Source of the DNA: Shouchella hunanensis
Lineage (GTDB): Bacteria > Bacillota > Bacilli > Bacillales > Bacillaceae_D
Direction: 5' to 3'
Length of the DNA: 64,000 bases
NCBI RefSeq assembly: GCF_028735875.1
Contig: NZ_CP117834.1
Coordinates: 1,228,001 to 1,292,000 of the forward strand
Under the pieces are notes generated by a model, which worked only from the letters and a program-made list of their open reading frames with translations, did no database searches and was not told where the DNA came from. Of the stretch, positions 46,089 through 54,984 are shown piece after piece. A program made the position numbers and the translations under genes. The number at the start of each line of letters is the position of its first letter. Position 1 is the stretch's first letter.

Positions 46089-46916
46089 ATGACTCATCCT
46101 AAAAGACGAATTGCACAGCATCATCCACACCAATTAACAAAACAAATTCTTTCAATTGATTCTGCTTTACTCATTGCCTCTGCGACAATCCTCGGTTACT
46201 TAGTTGCCTACCGTTATCAAATGGGGCAATTTGACTATTACCAAATCAATGAAATCCTTTTTGGACAAATTTATTTAAATCATATCATCATCGCCATGAC
46301 TGCGGTTTTTATTTTTATTATTGCCATTCTGGTCATTCAAATTGTACTAAACTGGTATTATAAACAGCTACCTTATTTTTGGTCAAAAGTAGCGCGACAC
46401 ATTTTTCCTTGGTTTCTTTTTTATCCAGCTATTGCGTTTTTGTACGACCAATCGATCTTTTACTTTATTCCTTTTGCCATTGCTGCTTATTATTTCATCG
46501 TTCCTTTATTTTATGGACGCATAAAGAATTATAAAACCATTTTTTTAGAAAAATTAATCATCCCATATGACGATTGGAATTGGCGCGATTATGTGCCAGC
46601 CTTTATAAAAGATACAAAACTAGAGAAACAGCTCTTATTTAGCATCGTTATTCTAATCCTTCTCCCGCAACTTTCTTTTTTTATTGGTCATTATCTAGCT
46701 AGTAATCAGACAGACTACTTGTTATTTAATCATGAAGAGAGAACTCATATCGTTTTGACGACAACGAACGATTCTCTTATTGTCGCACCTTTTAATGCAG
46801 AGGACCTTACATTCGAGCAAGAATACACCATTGTTCCGTATAACGGCGTATCAGCGTCTTTGTATTCGTTTGATCCTGTCTCCTTACCATCCGGAATTAA
46901 GCCTCAGAGCGAATAA
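46089..46916 (+). CDS. Hypothetical membrane protein, 275 aa
   Basis: A basic, His-rich N-terminus (MTHPKRRIAQHHPHQL), about five membrane helices between ~25 and ~205, then a ~65-residue extracellular domain beginning LASNQTDYLLFNHEERTHIV. AAAGGGAG ribosome site, eight bases. I do not recognise the family. It is divergent from hutH with an overlapping promoter and ends at its own terminator. Confidence 0.75.
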   Translation: MTHPKRRIAQHHPHQLTKQILSIDSALLIASATILGYLVAYRYQMGQFDYYQINEILFGQIYLNHIIIAMTAVFIFIIAILVIQIVLNWYYKQLPYFWSKVARHIFPWFLFYPAIAFLYDQSIFYFIPFAIAAYYFIVPLFYGRIKNYKTIFLEKLIIPYDDWNWRDYVPAFIKDTKLEKQLLFSIVILILLPQLSFFIGHYLASNQTDYLLFNHEERTHIVLTTTNDSLIVAPFNAEDLTFEQEYTIVPYNGVSASLYSFDPVSLPSGIKPQSE

Positions 46917-46917
46917 A

Positions 46918-46946
46918 AAAACCACTGACTCGTGTCAGTGGTTTCG
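46918..46946. terminator. Terminator membrane gene / glnA
   Basis: ACCACTGAC (46921-46929) and GTCAGTGGT (46934-46942) form a perfect stem, with A- and T-rich flanks. Confidence 0.88.
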
Positions 46947-46956
46947 TTAGGCTGTC

Positions 46957-48315
46957 TTAAAACTTGCTTTGGTAAGCTGTAAGCTCCCATGCATGAACAC
47001 TTGTGCGGAAATCATCCCACTCGCCACGTTTTAACTCAATATACTCGCCAAACGCATGCTCACCAAATGTTTCGCGCCCAATAGAACCTGCTTCGAAGCG
47101 GTCGATAGCTGATTCCAAGCTTGTTGGTAGGTTTTCAATCCCACGCTCACTAATTTCCGCTAGTGACATGTTAAAAATATCTGCGTCAACAGAAGCCGGA
47201 CATTCTTTTTCATTTTCCACACCGTCTAAACCAGCTGCAGCCACAACGGCAAATGCAAGATATGGATTTGCAGATGGATCTGGACAACGAATTTCTACTC
47301 TCGTCCCTGCTCCTCTTGTCGCTGGAATACGCACAAGCGCTGAACGGTTTGAAGCAGACCAAGCAATATAACAAGGCGCTTCGTAACCAGGAACAAGACG
47401 CTTATAGGAGTTAACAAGCGGATTTGTCACCGCAACAAAGTCTTTTACGTTATCAAGCAATCCAGCAATAAAGTGATACGCTGTTTTGGATAGTGCGATC
47501 TTGTCGTCTTCGTTATAGAAGCTGTTCTCTTGCTTCTCGATATCAAATAGAGACATGTTCACGTGCATACCATTTCCGTTTTCCCCGCCAAGTGGTTTTG
47601 GCATAAACGTTGCATGTAGACCGAATTGCTTTGCTACTGTTTTTACGACCCATTTATAAGTTGTCGCTGCATCGGCAGAGCCAAGAGCGTCAGAATATTT
47701 AAAATTAATTTCGTGCTGTCCAATCGCTACTTCGTGGTGAGACGCTTCAATTGTGAAGCCCATCATACGTAGTGCTTTATAGATTGCTAGTCGTACTTTC
47801 TCCCCATCATCTTTAGGTGACGGTTCAAAATAACCGCCGACATCCTGTGTGCGAAGCGTTGGTTGACCAAATTCGTCTGTATCAAATAAGAAAAACTCTA
47901 GCTCAGGCCCGACACTGATTGAATATCCTTTGTCTGCTGCACGCTTAACCGTTTTCTTTAAAATGTTACGAGGATCTCCATCAAAATCAGAGCCATCAGG
48001 CTTTTTTACGCTACACAAAAATCTCGCTTCTGAATAGCCTTCTTCCTCTGTCCAAGGTAACACAGCAAATGTCGATAAATCAGGGTTTAAATAAAGATCT
48101 GACTGATTGATTGGTGTGAAACCCGTAATTGAAGAGCCATCAAACATCGTTTGCCCGTTTACAGCTTGATCCAACTGATCCGCTGTAATCGTTACATGCT
48201 TTAGCATCCCTTCAATATCAACGAATTGCATATGAAGTAGCTCCACATTCTTCTTTTCAATTGTTTCCCGAATCGTCTCTAACAAACTTTCTCTCGTCGG
48301 CGCTTGAGTTGCCAT
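46957..48315 (-). CDS. glnA: Glutamine synthetase type I (GSI-alpha-like)
   Basis: 452 residues. Beta-grasp N-domain with MFDGSSITGF, then the catalytic barrel: GPELEFFLFD, EASHHEVAIGQHEINFKY, HATFMPKPLGGENGNGMH, and NSYKRLVPGYEAP with the active-site glutamate flap. It makes glutamine from glutamate, NH3 and ATP. The start is ATG 48315, nine bases after GGGGAG. There is no glnR upstream, so it is probably an extra copy next to a glnRA operon elsewhere. The residue aligned with B. subtilis Arg62 (feedback and GlnR/TnrA signalling) is Pro68 here. Confidence 0.94.
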   Translation of the reverse strand: MATQAPTRESLLETIRETIEKKNVELLHMQFVDIEGMLKHVTITADQLDQAVNGQTMFDGSSITGFTPINQSDLYLNPDLSTFAVLPWTEEEGYSEARFLCSVKKPDGSDFDGDPRNILKKTVKRAADKGYSISVGPELEFFLFDTDEFGQPTLRTQDVGGYFEPSPKDDGEKVRLAIYKALRMMGFTIEASHHEVAIGQHEINFKYSDALGSADAATTYKWVVKTVAKQFGLHATFMPKPLGGENGNGMHVNMSLFDIEKQENSFYNEDDKIALSKTAYHFIAGLLDNVKDFVAVTNPLVNSYKRLVPGYEAPCYIAWSASNRSALVRIPATRGAGTRVEIRCPDPSANPYLAFAVVAAAGLDGVENEKECPASVDADIFNMSLAEISERGIENLPTSLESAIDRFEAGSIGRETFGEHAFGEYIELKRGEWDDFRTSVHAWELTAYQSKF

Positions 48316-48404
48316 CTCGAAACACTCCCCTAGATTAGTAGATGTTATGCTCATCTTTTTCTTACTACTACTCTATGACGGATATGACATGCGCGCAATC
48401 GTTT

Positions 48405-48421
48405 TGTTAGATAATCTGACA
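48405..48421. promoter_or_regulatory. GlnR/TnrA box upstream of glnA
   Basis: TGTTAGATAATCTGACA matches the consensus TGTNANAWWWTMTNACA at every position. It is centred about 98 bases before the glnA start codon; a possible -10 (CATAGA, minus strand, 48372-48377) would put it near -50. Confidence 0.75.
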
Positions 48422-48547
48422 CACTATTCACTCTGTTAAGATAAAGGATCGCTATTTAAAAAATTTATTCAATGCCCGTCGTTAACGTTTTATTTATACA
48501 ATTTCAAAGCTCGTGAACCTATGAATAAAGCCGAACGTTTCAAAAGT

Positions 48548-48641
48548 AAAAAATGCGGAAGCTTGCCTCGGAGGTACGGGTAAGCCGTCGCTTCGCTAGT
48601 CTTCCCTCGCCCCTTTTTCCGCAGGCGTCACCGCATTTTTT
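48548..48641. repeat. Palindromic intergenic repeat element (Bacillaceae REP-like)
   Basis: A 94-bp GC-rich block in AT-rich surroundings, bounded by AAAAAATGCGG and CCGCATTTTTT and containing complementary internal segments. Such folded, G/C-rich elements with this style of sequence occur in many copies between genes in Bacillaceae. Only one copy is in the window. A conceptual reading frame across it is not a gene. Confidence 0.6.
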
Positions 48642-48735
48642 GCTTCAAGTTAAAACAAACAATGAAGAAATAAATATAAATAATCGTTCGTTCAACTCAG
48701 TTTTATCTACTTATAAATTTGACTCCATTGCATTC

Positions 48736-48794
48736 AAAAAACGCTATAAGCCATTGGATTTTCAAAAAATCACCCGAGCTTATAGCGCTTTTTT
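48736..48794 (-). terminator. Terminator of the DUF4064 gene
   Basis: AACGCTATAAGC pairs with GCTTATAGCGCTT, with A/T runs on both flanks and a loop of about 26 bases. It lies seven bases after the DUF4064 stop codon. Confidence 0.75.
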
Positions 48795-48800
48795 CAAATA

Positions 48801-49280
48801 TTAAACTTGATCTACTGGCTCTAACGGTTCTTTTGGCTTACGCACAAGCGCCATGATACCTGCAATTAAATAGAGGATTAATGGCACTGCAGGAAGAATA
48901 AACGCTACTAATAAGAAGCTCGTCGCTCCATAAAAAATCGCCGATCCTAAAAACAAAATACTAGCAACGATTGGCTTCTTTTTCACCATCACGACCGCTA
49001 CAATACCAGCGATTGCCGGGATAAGAGATCCTGCCGTTAACAATCCGAAGTTCACCATTTCAATCATTTCTAACATTTCATTTGCTTGCTCTTCATTTAA
49101 TGGGTCTTGACCAGGTTCTAGTAACTCACTATTTTCATTTGTTGCTTCTAAAACAATTTCCTCAAATAATCCCTGATCAGCACCAACTGCTAACGCACCC
49201 AAAAATAATGTACCTAGAAAAAACAAAACAATGCCTATAATACCAAGAACTCTTTCGCCTGTTCGTTTAATCACTTTCAT
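48801..49280 (-). CDS. DUF4064 family membrane protein
   Basis: 159 residues, four membrane helices; starts MKVIKRTGERVLGIIGIVL, with an acidic extracellular loop (NENSELLEPGQDPLNEEQAN) between helices one and two. The layout fits DUF4064. Function unknown. AAAGGAGAG ribosome site. Single gene between glnA and cshA. Confidence 0.78.
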   Translation of the reverse strand: MKVIKRTGERVLGIIGIVLFFLGTLFLGALAVGADQGLFEEIVLEATNENSELLEPGQDPLNEEQANEMLEMIEMVNFGLLTAGSLIPAIAGIVAVVMVKKKPIVASILFLGSAIFYGATSFLLVAFILPAVPLILYLIAGIMALVRKPKEPLEPVDQV

Positions 49281-49400
49281 CTCTCCTTTTTCAATCCCCT
49301 TGCTTATGTATGATACAAATTATACTTTTATGATCGTATCATAATTCTTCAATTGTTTACAGAAAAAACCTGCCGATAAACGACAGGTTTTTTCACACTG

Positions 49401-50888
49401 TTAAGACGAGCGCTTCGCCCATTGGCGTTTTTGACCGCCTTTTGGCTGATCGCTTCTGCTACGCTTCTGATTAAAAGCGTTGCGACGATCTTTGCTTCGT
49501 CCATCACGACGACGGTTTCCACCGTTTCCACCGTTTCCACCACGACCATCATGACGCTTTTTCGAACGAAGCGGTGCTTCACTTGTTAGTGCTACAGGCG
49601 TTTCATTCGGCTCTTTTGTTAAAAGCTTCAGTGCTGCTGATAAGGCAGTCACTGCATCTGTTTCTTGTAATATTTCTTTTGCTTCCACACGGTAATGGTC
49701 CTGATCGCCTTCCGTCGTTAACTCACGAAGCTGGTTGAGTACAAGTTGTTTCTGTCCAGCTAACGCTTCATCATACGTAGGTTTCGGACGCGCCGTCATA
49801 CGCTTTTTCGAAACTTTTTCAATTAACTTCACGTGGTCACGCTCTGGCTTCGTTGAAAGGGTAATCGCAATACCTGATCTCCCAGCACGACCTGTACGTC
49901 CAATTCTGTGTACGTAGCTCTCAGGATCCTGTGGTAAATCAAAGTTAAATACGTGTGTTACGCCGCTAATATCGAGTCCACGTGCAGCCACATCTGTTGC
50001 AACTAAGATGTCAATTAAGCCACTCTTAAATTTACGCAAGACGCTGTTACGCTTCGCTTGATTTAAATCACCATGTAAGCCCTCTGCACGGTAGCCACGC
50101 TTGATAAGTGCTTCTGAAAGCTCATCTACACGACGCTTCGTACGACCAAAAACGATTGATAGTTCAGGTGTTTCTAAGTCAAGTAAACGACAGAACACAT
50201 CGAACTTCTCACGCTCGTGCACTTCAACATACTGCTGAGCAATGTTTTCCATTGTTACTTCTTTTGCTTTAACCGCAATACGTTTCGGGTTTTTCATAAA
50301 TTTGCTTGCTAGTGACTCCATACGGCGAGGCATTGTCGCTGAAAACAGAAGCGTTTGTCTTGTATCTTGTGGCGTTTCCGCTAAGATCGTTTCAATATCT
50401 TCAATGAAGCCCATGTTTAGCATTTCGTCTGCTTCGTCAAGCACAACCGTCTCAATCGTTTGCAAACGAACCGTACCTCTACGCATATGGTCCATTAAAC
50501 GTCCTGGCGTTGCAACAATGACATGCGGCTTTGCTTTTAATGCGCGAATTTGCTTCCCAAAATCTTCTCCACCGTATACAACAACGGTACGAACCCCTTT
50601 TTCACGTCCAAACTGGCGAACAGACTGTTCTACTTGGTTCGCAAGTTCACGAGTAGGTGCTAGCACAAGTCCTTGTAAAACTGGTTGCGATGCATCAATA
50701 CGATCCACCATCGGAATTCCGAATGCGCCTGTCTTTCCTGTTCCGGTTTGCGCTTGCCCGATGACGTCCTCACCGTCTTTTACAAGTTCTATTGTTTGCT
50801 GTTGAATAGGCGTAGGCTCTGTGAAGCCCATATTTGTGATGGCTTGAACAACACGTGTGTCCAGACCAAATTGATCAAACTGTGTCAA
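49401..50888 (-). CDS. cshA: DEAD-box ATP-dependent RNA helicase (CshA-type)
   Basis: 495 residues. Motifs: Q motif [42 protein letters not shown], and the C-terminal [15 protein letters not shown] and [10 protein letters not shown]. From ~435 a Gly/Asn/Arg-rich RNA-binding tail follows. CshA works in the RNA degradosome and in ribosome assembly at low temperature. TTG start ten bases after GAGGAG. The 5' untranslated region (~175 bases) has a long hairpin. Confidence 0.95.
   Translation of the reverse strand: MTQFDQFGLDTRVVQAITNMGFTEPTPIQQQTIELVKDGEDVIGQAQTGTGKTGAFGIPMVDRIDASQPVLQGLVLAPTRELANQVEQSVRQFGREKGVRTVVVYGGEDFGKQIRALKAKPHVIVATPGRLMDHMRRGTVRLQTIETVVLDEADEMLNMGFIEDIETILAETPQDTRQTLLFSATMPRRMESLASKFMKNPKRIAVKAKEVTMENIAQQYVEVHEREKFDVFCRLLDLETPELSIVFGRTKRRVDELSEALIKRGYRAEGLHGDLNQAKRNSVLRKFKSGLIDILVATDVAARGLDISGVTHVFNFDLPQDPESYVHRIGRTGRAGRSGIAITLSTKPERDHVKLIEKVSKKRMTARPKPTYDEALAGQKQLVLNQLRELTTEGDQDHYRVEAKEILQETDAVTALSAALKLLTKEPNETPVALTSEAPLRSKKRHDGRGGNGGNGGNRRRDGRSKDRRNAFNQKRSRSDQPKGGQKRQWAKRSS
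49515..49541. repeat. 9-bp tandem repeat inside cshA
   Basis: Three exact copies of GTTTCCACC, encoding a Gly-Gly-Asn repeat in the RNA-binding tail of the helicase. Copy-number change would keep the frame. Confidence 0.8.
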
Positions 50889-50939
50889 GTGTTAAAAACT
50901 CCTCATATTTTTAAATTTAAGCGCCTTAAACGCATCGAA

Positions 50940-51000
50940 AAGGCTGTCTTGATGCAAAAAGCCAGTGAAGTCGGCTCGCTTTGAACATCGAGACAGCCTT
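50940..51000 (-). other. Long hairpin in the cshA 5' untranslated region
   Basis: AAGGCTGTCTTGATG (50940-50954) pairs with CATCGAGACAGCCTT (50986-51000) with one mismatch; an inner AGCC/GGCT stem is possible. The transcript continues with only TTTTCG, so it may be a folding or stability element instead of a terminator. Confidence 0.6.
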
Positions 51001-51067
51001 AAAGCTCTCTTGATTGCTTAAAATCTACAACTATACATCATAGGCGCTCATCTGTACTCAAGCAAAT

Positions 51068-51096
51068 ATCTTACCATACTATTTAAATATCCGCAA
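51068..51096 (-). promoter_or_regulatory. cshA promoter
   Basis: On the minus strand TTGCGG (51091-51096), a 17-base spacer ending in TGG, and TAAGAT (51068-51073): an extended -10 sigma-A promoter. Upstream to the bdbD terminator I see nothing further. Confidence 0.6.
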
Positions 51097-51301
51097 TAGC
51101 TGCTTTCCTTTTAACAGTCAACATTCATCCACTGACTGACTTACGTATCGCTCGTACCAGCGGTCCCTACACTTAGTTTAACCAATTTAAAAAAATAATA
51201 ACACGGTTTTTTCTGCCCAATGGCTACCCATACATCTTACGACCAGCATGGACTTTACCACATTCGCCGCCTCTTGCTGCAGTTACCAACTGCGTCCGCT
51301 C

Positions 51302-51336
51302 ATAAAAGAAAGCATGCGCTACGGCAGCGCATGCTT
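51302..51336 (-). terminator. Terminator of the thiol-disulfide operon
   Basis: AAGCATGCGCT (51310-51320) pairs perfectly with AGCGCATGCTT (51326-51336); TTCTTTTATG follows on the minus strand. Confidence 0.85.
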
Positions 51337-51345
51337 ATTATGTTC

Positions 51346-51819
51346 TTATGAACTAGGGACTTCTTCACCATTTAAAAAGGCTCTGAATGTCTCTGGCGGC
51401 TGGTTTCCAACAACACGACGGACTTCTTCACCATTTTCAAACGCAATTAACGTAGGCGTTGATTGGATGTTATACGTTGCTGAATCGTATTCTAGCACGT
51501 TGTATTGGTCAACCGTTATCTCTTCATCACCTGCAACATCCATTAAAACCGGTGTCGCTTCTTTACAATAGCTACACACAGGAGAAAAGAAATAAACAAT
51601 GGCATCTTCGCCATTTGCAAGTTTTTCTTCTAAATCGTCCGGCATAATAATATTTTGATAGTTTGGATCATCAAGCTGATCAATCGTTGCTGAATCCAAA
51701 TCATCTGTGTCGTACTGTGTATTATTTTCAAGCTGCTGACTTTGCCCCATATTCTGTATCACAATCAAAATAATAAAAACGGCAACAACAGCGCCACCAA
51801 TCCAAAGTAATTTCTTCAC
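51346..51819 (-). CDS. Membrane-anchored thioredoxin-like protein (BdbA/BdbD-like)
   Basis: 157 residues: one N-terminal helix (LLWIGGAVVAVFIILIVIQ), an acidic linker, then a thioredoxin fold with the active site CSYC in YFFSPVCSYCKEATPVL and the cis-Pro in IQSTPTLIAF. At this length it is a thioredoxin-type partner, shorter than the DsbA-type BdbD. It probably forms disulfides in exported proteins, reoxidised by the BdbC-like protein whose gene overlaps by four bases. Confidence 0.85.
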   Translation of the reverse strand: MKKLLWIGGAVVAVFIILIVIQNMGQSQQLENNTQYDTDDLDSATIDQLDDPNYQNIIMPDDLEEKLANGEDAIVYFFSPVCSYCKEATPVLMDVAGDEEITVDQYNVLEYDSATYNIQSTPTLIAFENGEEVRRVVGNQPPETFRAFLNGEEVPSS

Positions 51820-52250
51820 GCAACTTCCTCCTTACGCTTTTTAATCGTGTATAGACTTGTAATAAAAATAAGAATAAATGCGGTTCCTGCAAGAAATGGA
51901 ATCGTAATAAATCCTAACCAGTTTATATATTCTCCTGAACAAGAGACAAGGCCACAACCAAGCACATCATCTTCATTTACCGGAAGCTTTTGAATAGCGT
52001 AATGGTAAATAGAAATGACCATACCAATTCCTGATAAAATAGCTGAATAGATGGCGACGCCTGTATCTTTACGAATAATACCGACTCCAATTAGAAGAAC
52101 AAGTGGATACATAAAAATTCGCTGGTACCAACAAAGCGCACAAGGCTCGAATCCTTTAATTTCAGAAAAATAAAGCGATCCAAGTGTTGCGACGAGCGAT
52201 ACAAGCCATGCAAACAAAAGACTGTTTTCAATCTTCTTACTCACAAACAT
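51816..52250 (-). CDS. bdbC: Disulfide bond formation protein BdbC/DsbB-like
   Basis: 144 residues, four membrane helices. Two cysteine pairs are visible: CALCWYQRIFMYPL and a second pair in CGLVSCSGEYINWLG. It reoxidises the thioredoxin-like partner and passes electrons to menaquinone. The ATG at 52250 follows GGAGG closely; a GTG two codons later is an alternative, while the longer frame to 52292 overlaps the ribosome site. Confidence 0.9.
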   Translation of the reverse strand: MFVSKKIENSLLFAWLVSLVATLGSLYFSEIKGFEPCALCWYQRIFMYPLVLLIGVGIIRKDTGVAIYSAILSGIGMVISIYHYAIQKLPVNEDDVLGCGLVSCSGEYINWLGFITIPFLAGTAFILIFITSLYTIKKRKEEVA

Positions 52251-52430
52251 TTCGCCTCCCACGAACCAAACTTTCGTACAATTGTACTCCAATTAAAGCT
52301 ACTATAACATGTCAATATCTCGAACATTCGATTAGAATTCTCTTTCCTCTCCTGTTTTTCTTCTGTTTCATGTCTAAAAATTGCCAGACTGGTCAATTGT
52401 AATAAGAGAAAAAACTTTGGAGGCTCGAAT

Positions 52431-53948
52431 ATGAGTGAAATGAAACAACCATTAACATCCATTTGGCAACTGTCTTCTCACGATAAGCCTTACCCCCATT
52501 TAACCCAAGATATCGACGTTGATATCGCTATTGTCGGCGGTGGTATAACCGGTTTAACCTCAGCTTATTTACTTGCTGAATCTGGAAAACAAGTGGCGGT
52601 TCTAGATGCCACATCATTCGGACGAGGTACCACAGGTCATAGCACAGCCAAGTTAACCGTTCAACACGATTTTATTTACGATGAACTTCTTTCTCATGTA
52701 GGAAAAGAAAAAGCACAGCAATACTACCAATCTCAAAACGATGCACTTGCTTACGTACGTAAGCTTGTGAAAGACAAGCAAATAGAGTGCGGATTCTCAG
52801 ATGAAGACACCTACCTTTATGCAACCACACATCACGGCGAACACCGGTTAAAGCGTGAAAAAAAGGCATATGAACAGTTAGCCATCCCACACGAATGGGT
52901 GACAGAACTACCAATCAATCTTACCATACGTGCAGCTTTAAAAGTACCAAATCAAGCGCAGTTTCACCCACTCGCATACATATCCTTCCTATGCGATGAG
53001 TTAAACAAAAAAGGTGCCCAACTGTTTGAACACACCGTTTGTCAAAAAGTGAGTCATGACAACGGTTCCGCTATCGTACACACGAAAGACGGTCATACGG
53101 TCACTGCCAAAAAAGTCATTGCTGCTACACATTTTCCGTTCATTGATGGCGGCGGGCTTTATATGACACGATTAAAAGCGGACCGCTCATACGTTGTTGC
53201 TGGCACAACGAGTGAAGCTTGGGCTGGTGGCATGTACCTGAGTGCTGAACAGCCAAAACGATCGCTTCGTAGCGCAGAAATGAATGGAAAAACCTACATT
53301 CTAGTAGGAGGGGATCACCACAAAGCCGGACAAGGAATGGATGCTCGAAATCATTACGACGCCTTGCGCACTTTTGCAGATGAACAATTTAGCAATTTTA
53401 CAGCCGAACAGGAGTGGTCTGCACAGGATTTAACGACTCTAGATAATATTCCATACATTGGACCACTCTCCTCCTTACAAAAGAATGTATTTATCGCAAC
53501 TGGCTATCGAAAATGGGGGATGACAGGTGGCATATGCGCAGCACAAGTACTCACTGATTTAATTGTCGATGGAAATAGCCTGTATTCAGACTTATACAAA
53601 CCAATGCGCTTCCATTCCGACCCAAGCATTAAACATTTTCTGACTGAAAACGCAGACGTTGCCAAACACTTGATACAAGGGAAAGTACAAAATGATTATG
53701 AAGACGTCACTGAACTAGAAAATGGTCAAGGAGCAGTTGTTAAACACGACGGCAAACGAGCTGGAGCGTTTAAAGATGAGCGAGGGAACCTTCACCTAGT
53801 TGATACAACTTGTACCCATATGGGGTGCGAATGCAACTGGAATCATGCCGACCTCACATGGGATTGCCCATGCCACGGCTCCCGCTTTTCCTATAAAGGA
53901 GAGGTCATTGAAGGCCCCGCAAAGGAACCACTTAAAAAACTAGATTAA
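52431..53948 (+). CDS. FAD-dependent oxidoreductase with C-terminal Rieske domain (YhfW-like)
   Basis: 505 residues. Residues 1-~400 are a DAO-type FAD enzyme (DIAIVGGGITGLTSAYLLAE; GRGTTGHSTAK), then a Rieske [2Fe-2S] domain at ~420-505 with CTHMGC and CPCHGSRFS. The same architecture is found in B. subtilis YhfW. The substrate is unknown; amine or amino-acid oxidation is a guess from the fold. Single gene with a TTGGAGG ribosome site and a terminator. Confidence 0.88.
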   Translation: MSEMKQPLTSIWQLSSHDKPYPHLTQDIDVDIAIVGGGITGLTSAYLLAESGKQVAVLDATSFGRGTTGHSTAKLTVQHDFIYDELLSHVGKEKAQQYYQSQNDALAYVRKLVKDKQIECGFSDEDTYLYATTHHGEHRLKREKKAYEQLAIPHEWVTELPINLTIRAALKVPNQAQFHPLAYISFLCDELNKKGAQLFEHTVCQKVSHDNGSAIVHTKDGHTVTAKKVIAATHFPFIDGGGLYMTRLKADRSYVVAGTTSEAWAGGMYLSAEQPKRSLRSAEMNGKTYILVGGDHHKAGQGMDARNHYDALRTFADEQFSNFTAEQEWSAQDLTTLDNIPYIGPLSSLQKNVFIATGYRKWGMTGGICAAQVLTDLIVDGNSLYSDLYKPMRFHSDPSIKHFLTENADVAKHLIQGKVQNDYEDVTELENGQGAVVKHDGKRAGAFKDERGNLHLVDTTCTHMGCECNWNHADLTWDCPCHGSRFSYKGEVIEGPAKEPLKKLD

Positions 53949-53980
53949 GCTGTGTTGCCATAAGCACACAGTTTTTTCTT
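53947..53980 (+). terminator. Terminator of the FAD/Rieske gene
   Basis: AAGCTGTGT pairs with ACACAGTTT (one G-U), followed by TTTCTTTTTT. Confidence 0.75.
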
Positions 53981-54045
53981 TTTTGCTTTTATTTACAGCC
54001 AAAGAAGGGTATGGAAAACTACAACTAAAAAGGAAGGTGTTCTAA

Positions 54046-54213
54046 ATGGCCATTGGCGCTATAATGCTATCATTACTATACTGGATTTGGATGATCGCCT
54101 TGGCGATTACCGTCATTGCAGTAGGTGTTTACGTTGGCATGCAGACCCATTACCGAAAAGTTAAAAAGATCGAAGCGCAAGAGCGCCACACATCACGTTT
54201 GCGTGAAAGGTGA
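54046..54213 (+). CDS. Small hypothetical membrane protein, 55 aa
   Basis: Starts MAIGAIMLSLLYWIWMIALA and continues as one long hydrophobic segment to residue ~32, then a basic tail with VKKIEAQERHTSRLRER. The ATG lies six bases after AAGGTG. One-helix layout with a positively charged cytoplasmic end. No family recognised; it stands between two unrelated genes. Confidence 0.6.
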   Translation: MAIGAIMLSLLYWIWMIALAITVIAVGVYVGMQTHYRKVKKIEAQERHTSRLRER

Positions 54214-54282
54214 GGAAACGAAAAGTTGAAATAAGAAAACGGCTGCTTAGCTTGTCGATAAAGTTTCATAGGAGTGTTAATT

Positions 54283-54858
54283 TTGGAAACGCGTATTTAC
54301 ATGATAAGACATTGTGAATCACCAAAACTGGGTGGTAGTGAAGAACGAAGAGGTCTAACTCGAAAAGGAAAAATTGATGCGAGTAAGTTAACTACATTGT
54401 TAGGGAATGAAGATATAGAGATTTTTATTTCAAGTCCTTATACTCGTGCTCTTCTTTCAATAGAGGAATTAGCTACTGAATCTGGAAAGGAAGTACTACT
54501 ATGCGAAAACTTTAAAGAGTGTACATTTTCAAAAGGTGACAAAATTGTACCTAATGAGCAAGTTTACCCTCTTGTAAAAAAAATGTTTTTAAACCATGAT
54601 TACGCAATATTAGGCGGCGAAACGTATAATCAGTGTCTAGACAGAGCTATATTTGAATTGGAAAGAGTACTAAGAAACTTTAAAGGAAAAAGAATTGCGA
54701 TTAGTACTCATGGATTTGTTATGACAATAATGATTCGCTATTTTATTAAAAATATCGGTTTTGACTTTCTAATGGAGACTACAAAGCCCGATGTCTTTCT
54801 ATTAACATTCGATGGAGTGACAGTAACTGAGTTTACTAGAATTTGGCGAGGAGTTTAA
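54283..54858 (+). CDS. Histidine phosphatase family protein
   Basis: 191 residues from TTG 54283, eight bases after GGAG. The catalytic loop reads IRHCESPK, with Cys where RHGE is the rule; the second histidine is in ISTHGFVMT, and an arginine lies in SSPYTRALLS. Phosphoglycerate-mutase fold, substrate unknown. AT content appears higher than in its left-hand neighbours, in line with an accessory region. Confidence 0.82.
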   Translation: METRIYMIRHCESPKLGGSEERRGLTRKGKIDASKLTTLLGNEDIEIFISSPYTRALLSIEELATESGKEVLLCENFKECTFSKGDKIVPNEQVYPLVKKMFLNHDYAILGGETYNQCLDRAIFELERVLRNFKGKRIAISTHGFVMTIMIRYFIKNIGFDFLMETTKPDVFLLTFDGVTVTEFTRIWRGV

Positions 54859-54984
54859 TTGAGTGGTAACTGTTTTCAAAAAATTATTAAATTTATTTTT
54901 GGTCTAGTCTCACATAAACGATTCCAGTTATTGGTTCATGAGGCATGATAGAATAGTTTTATCACAAATGAAAGGTTGGATTAG

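Noticed and set aside
48553-48804. 83-codon frame beginning MRKLASEVRVSRRF
   Set aside because: Its first third is a translation of the palindromic repeat and the rest is low-complexity AT-rich sequence that runs into a terminator. No ribosome site.
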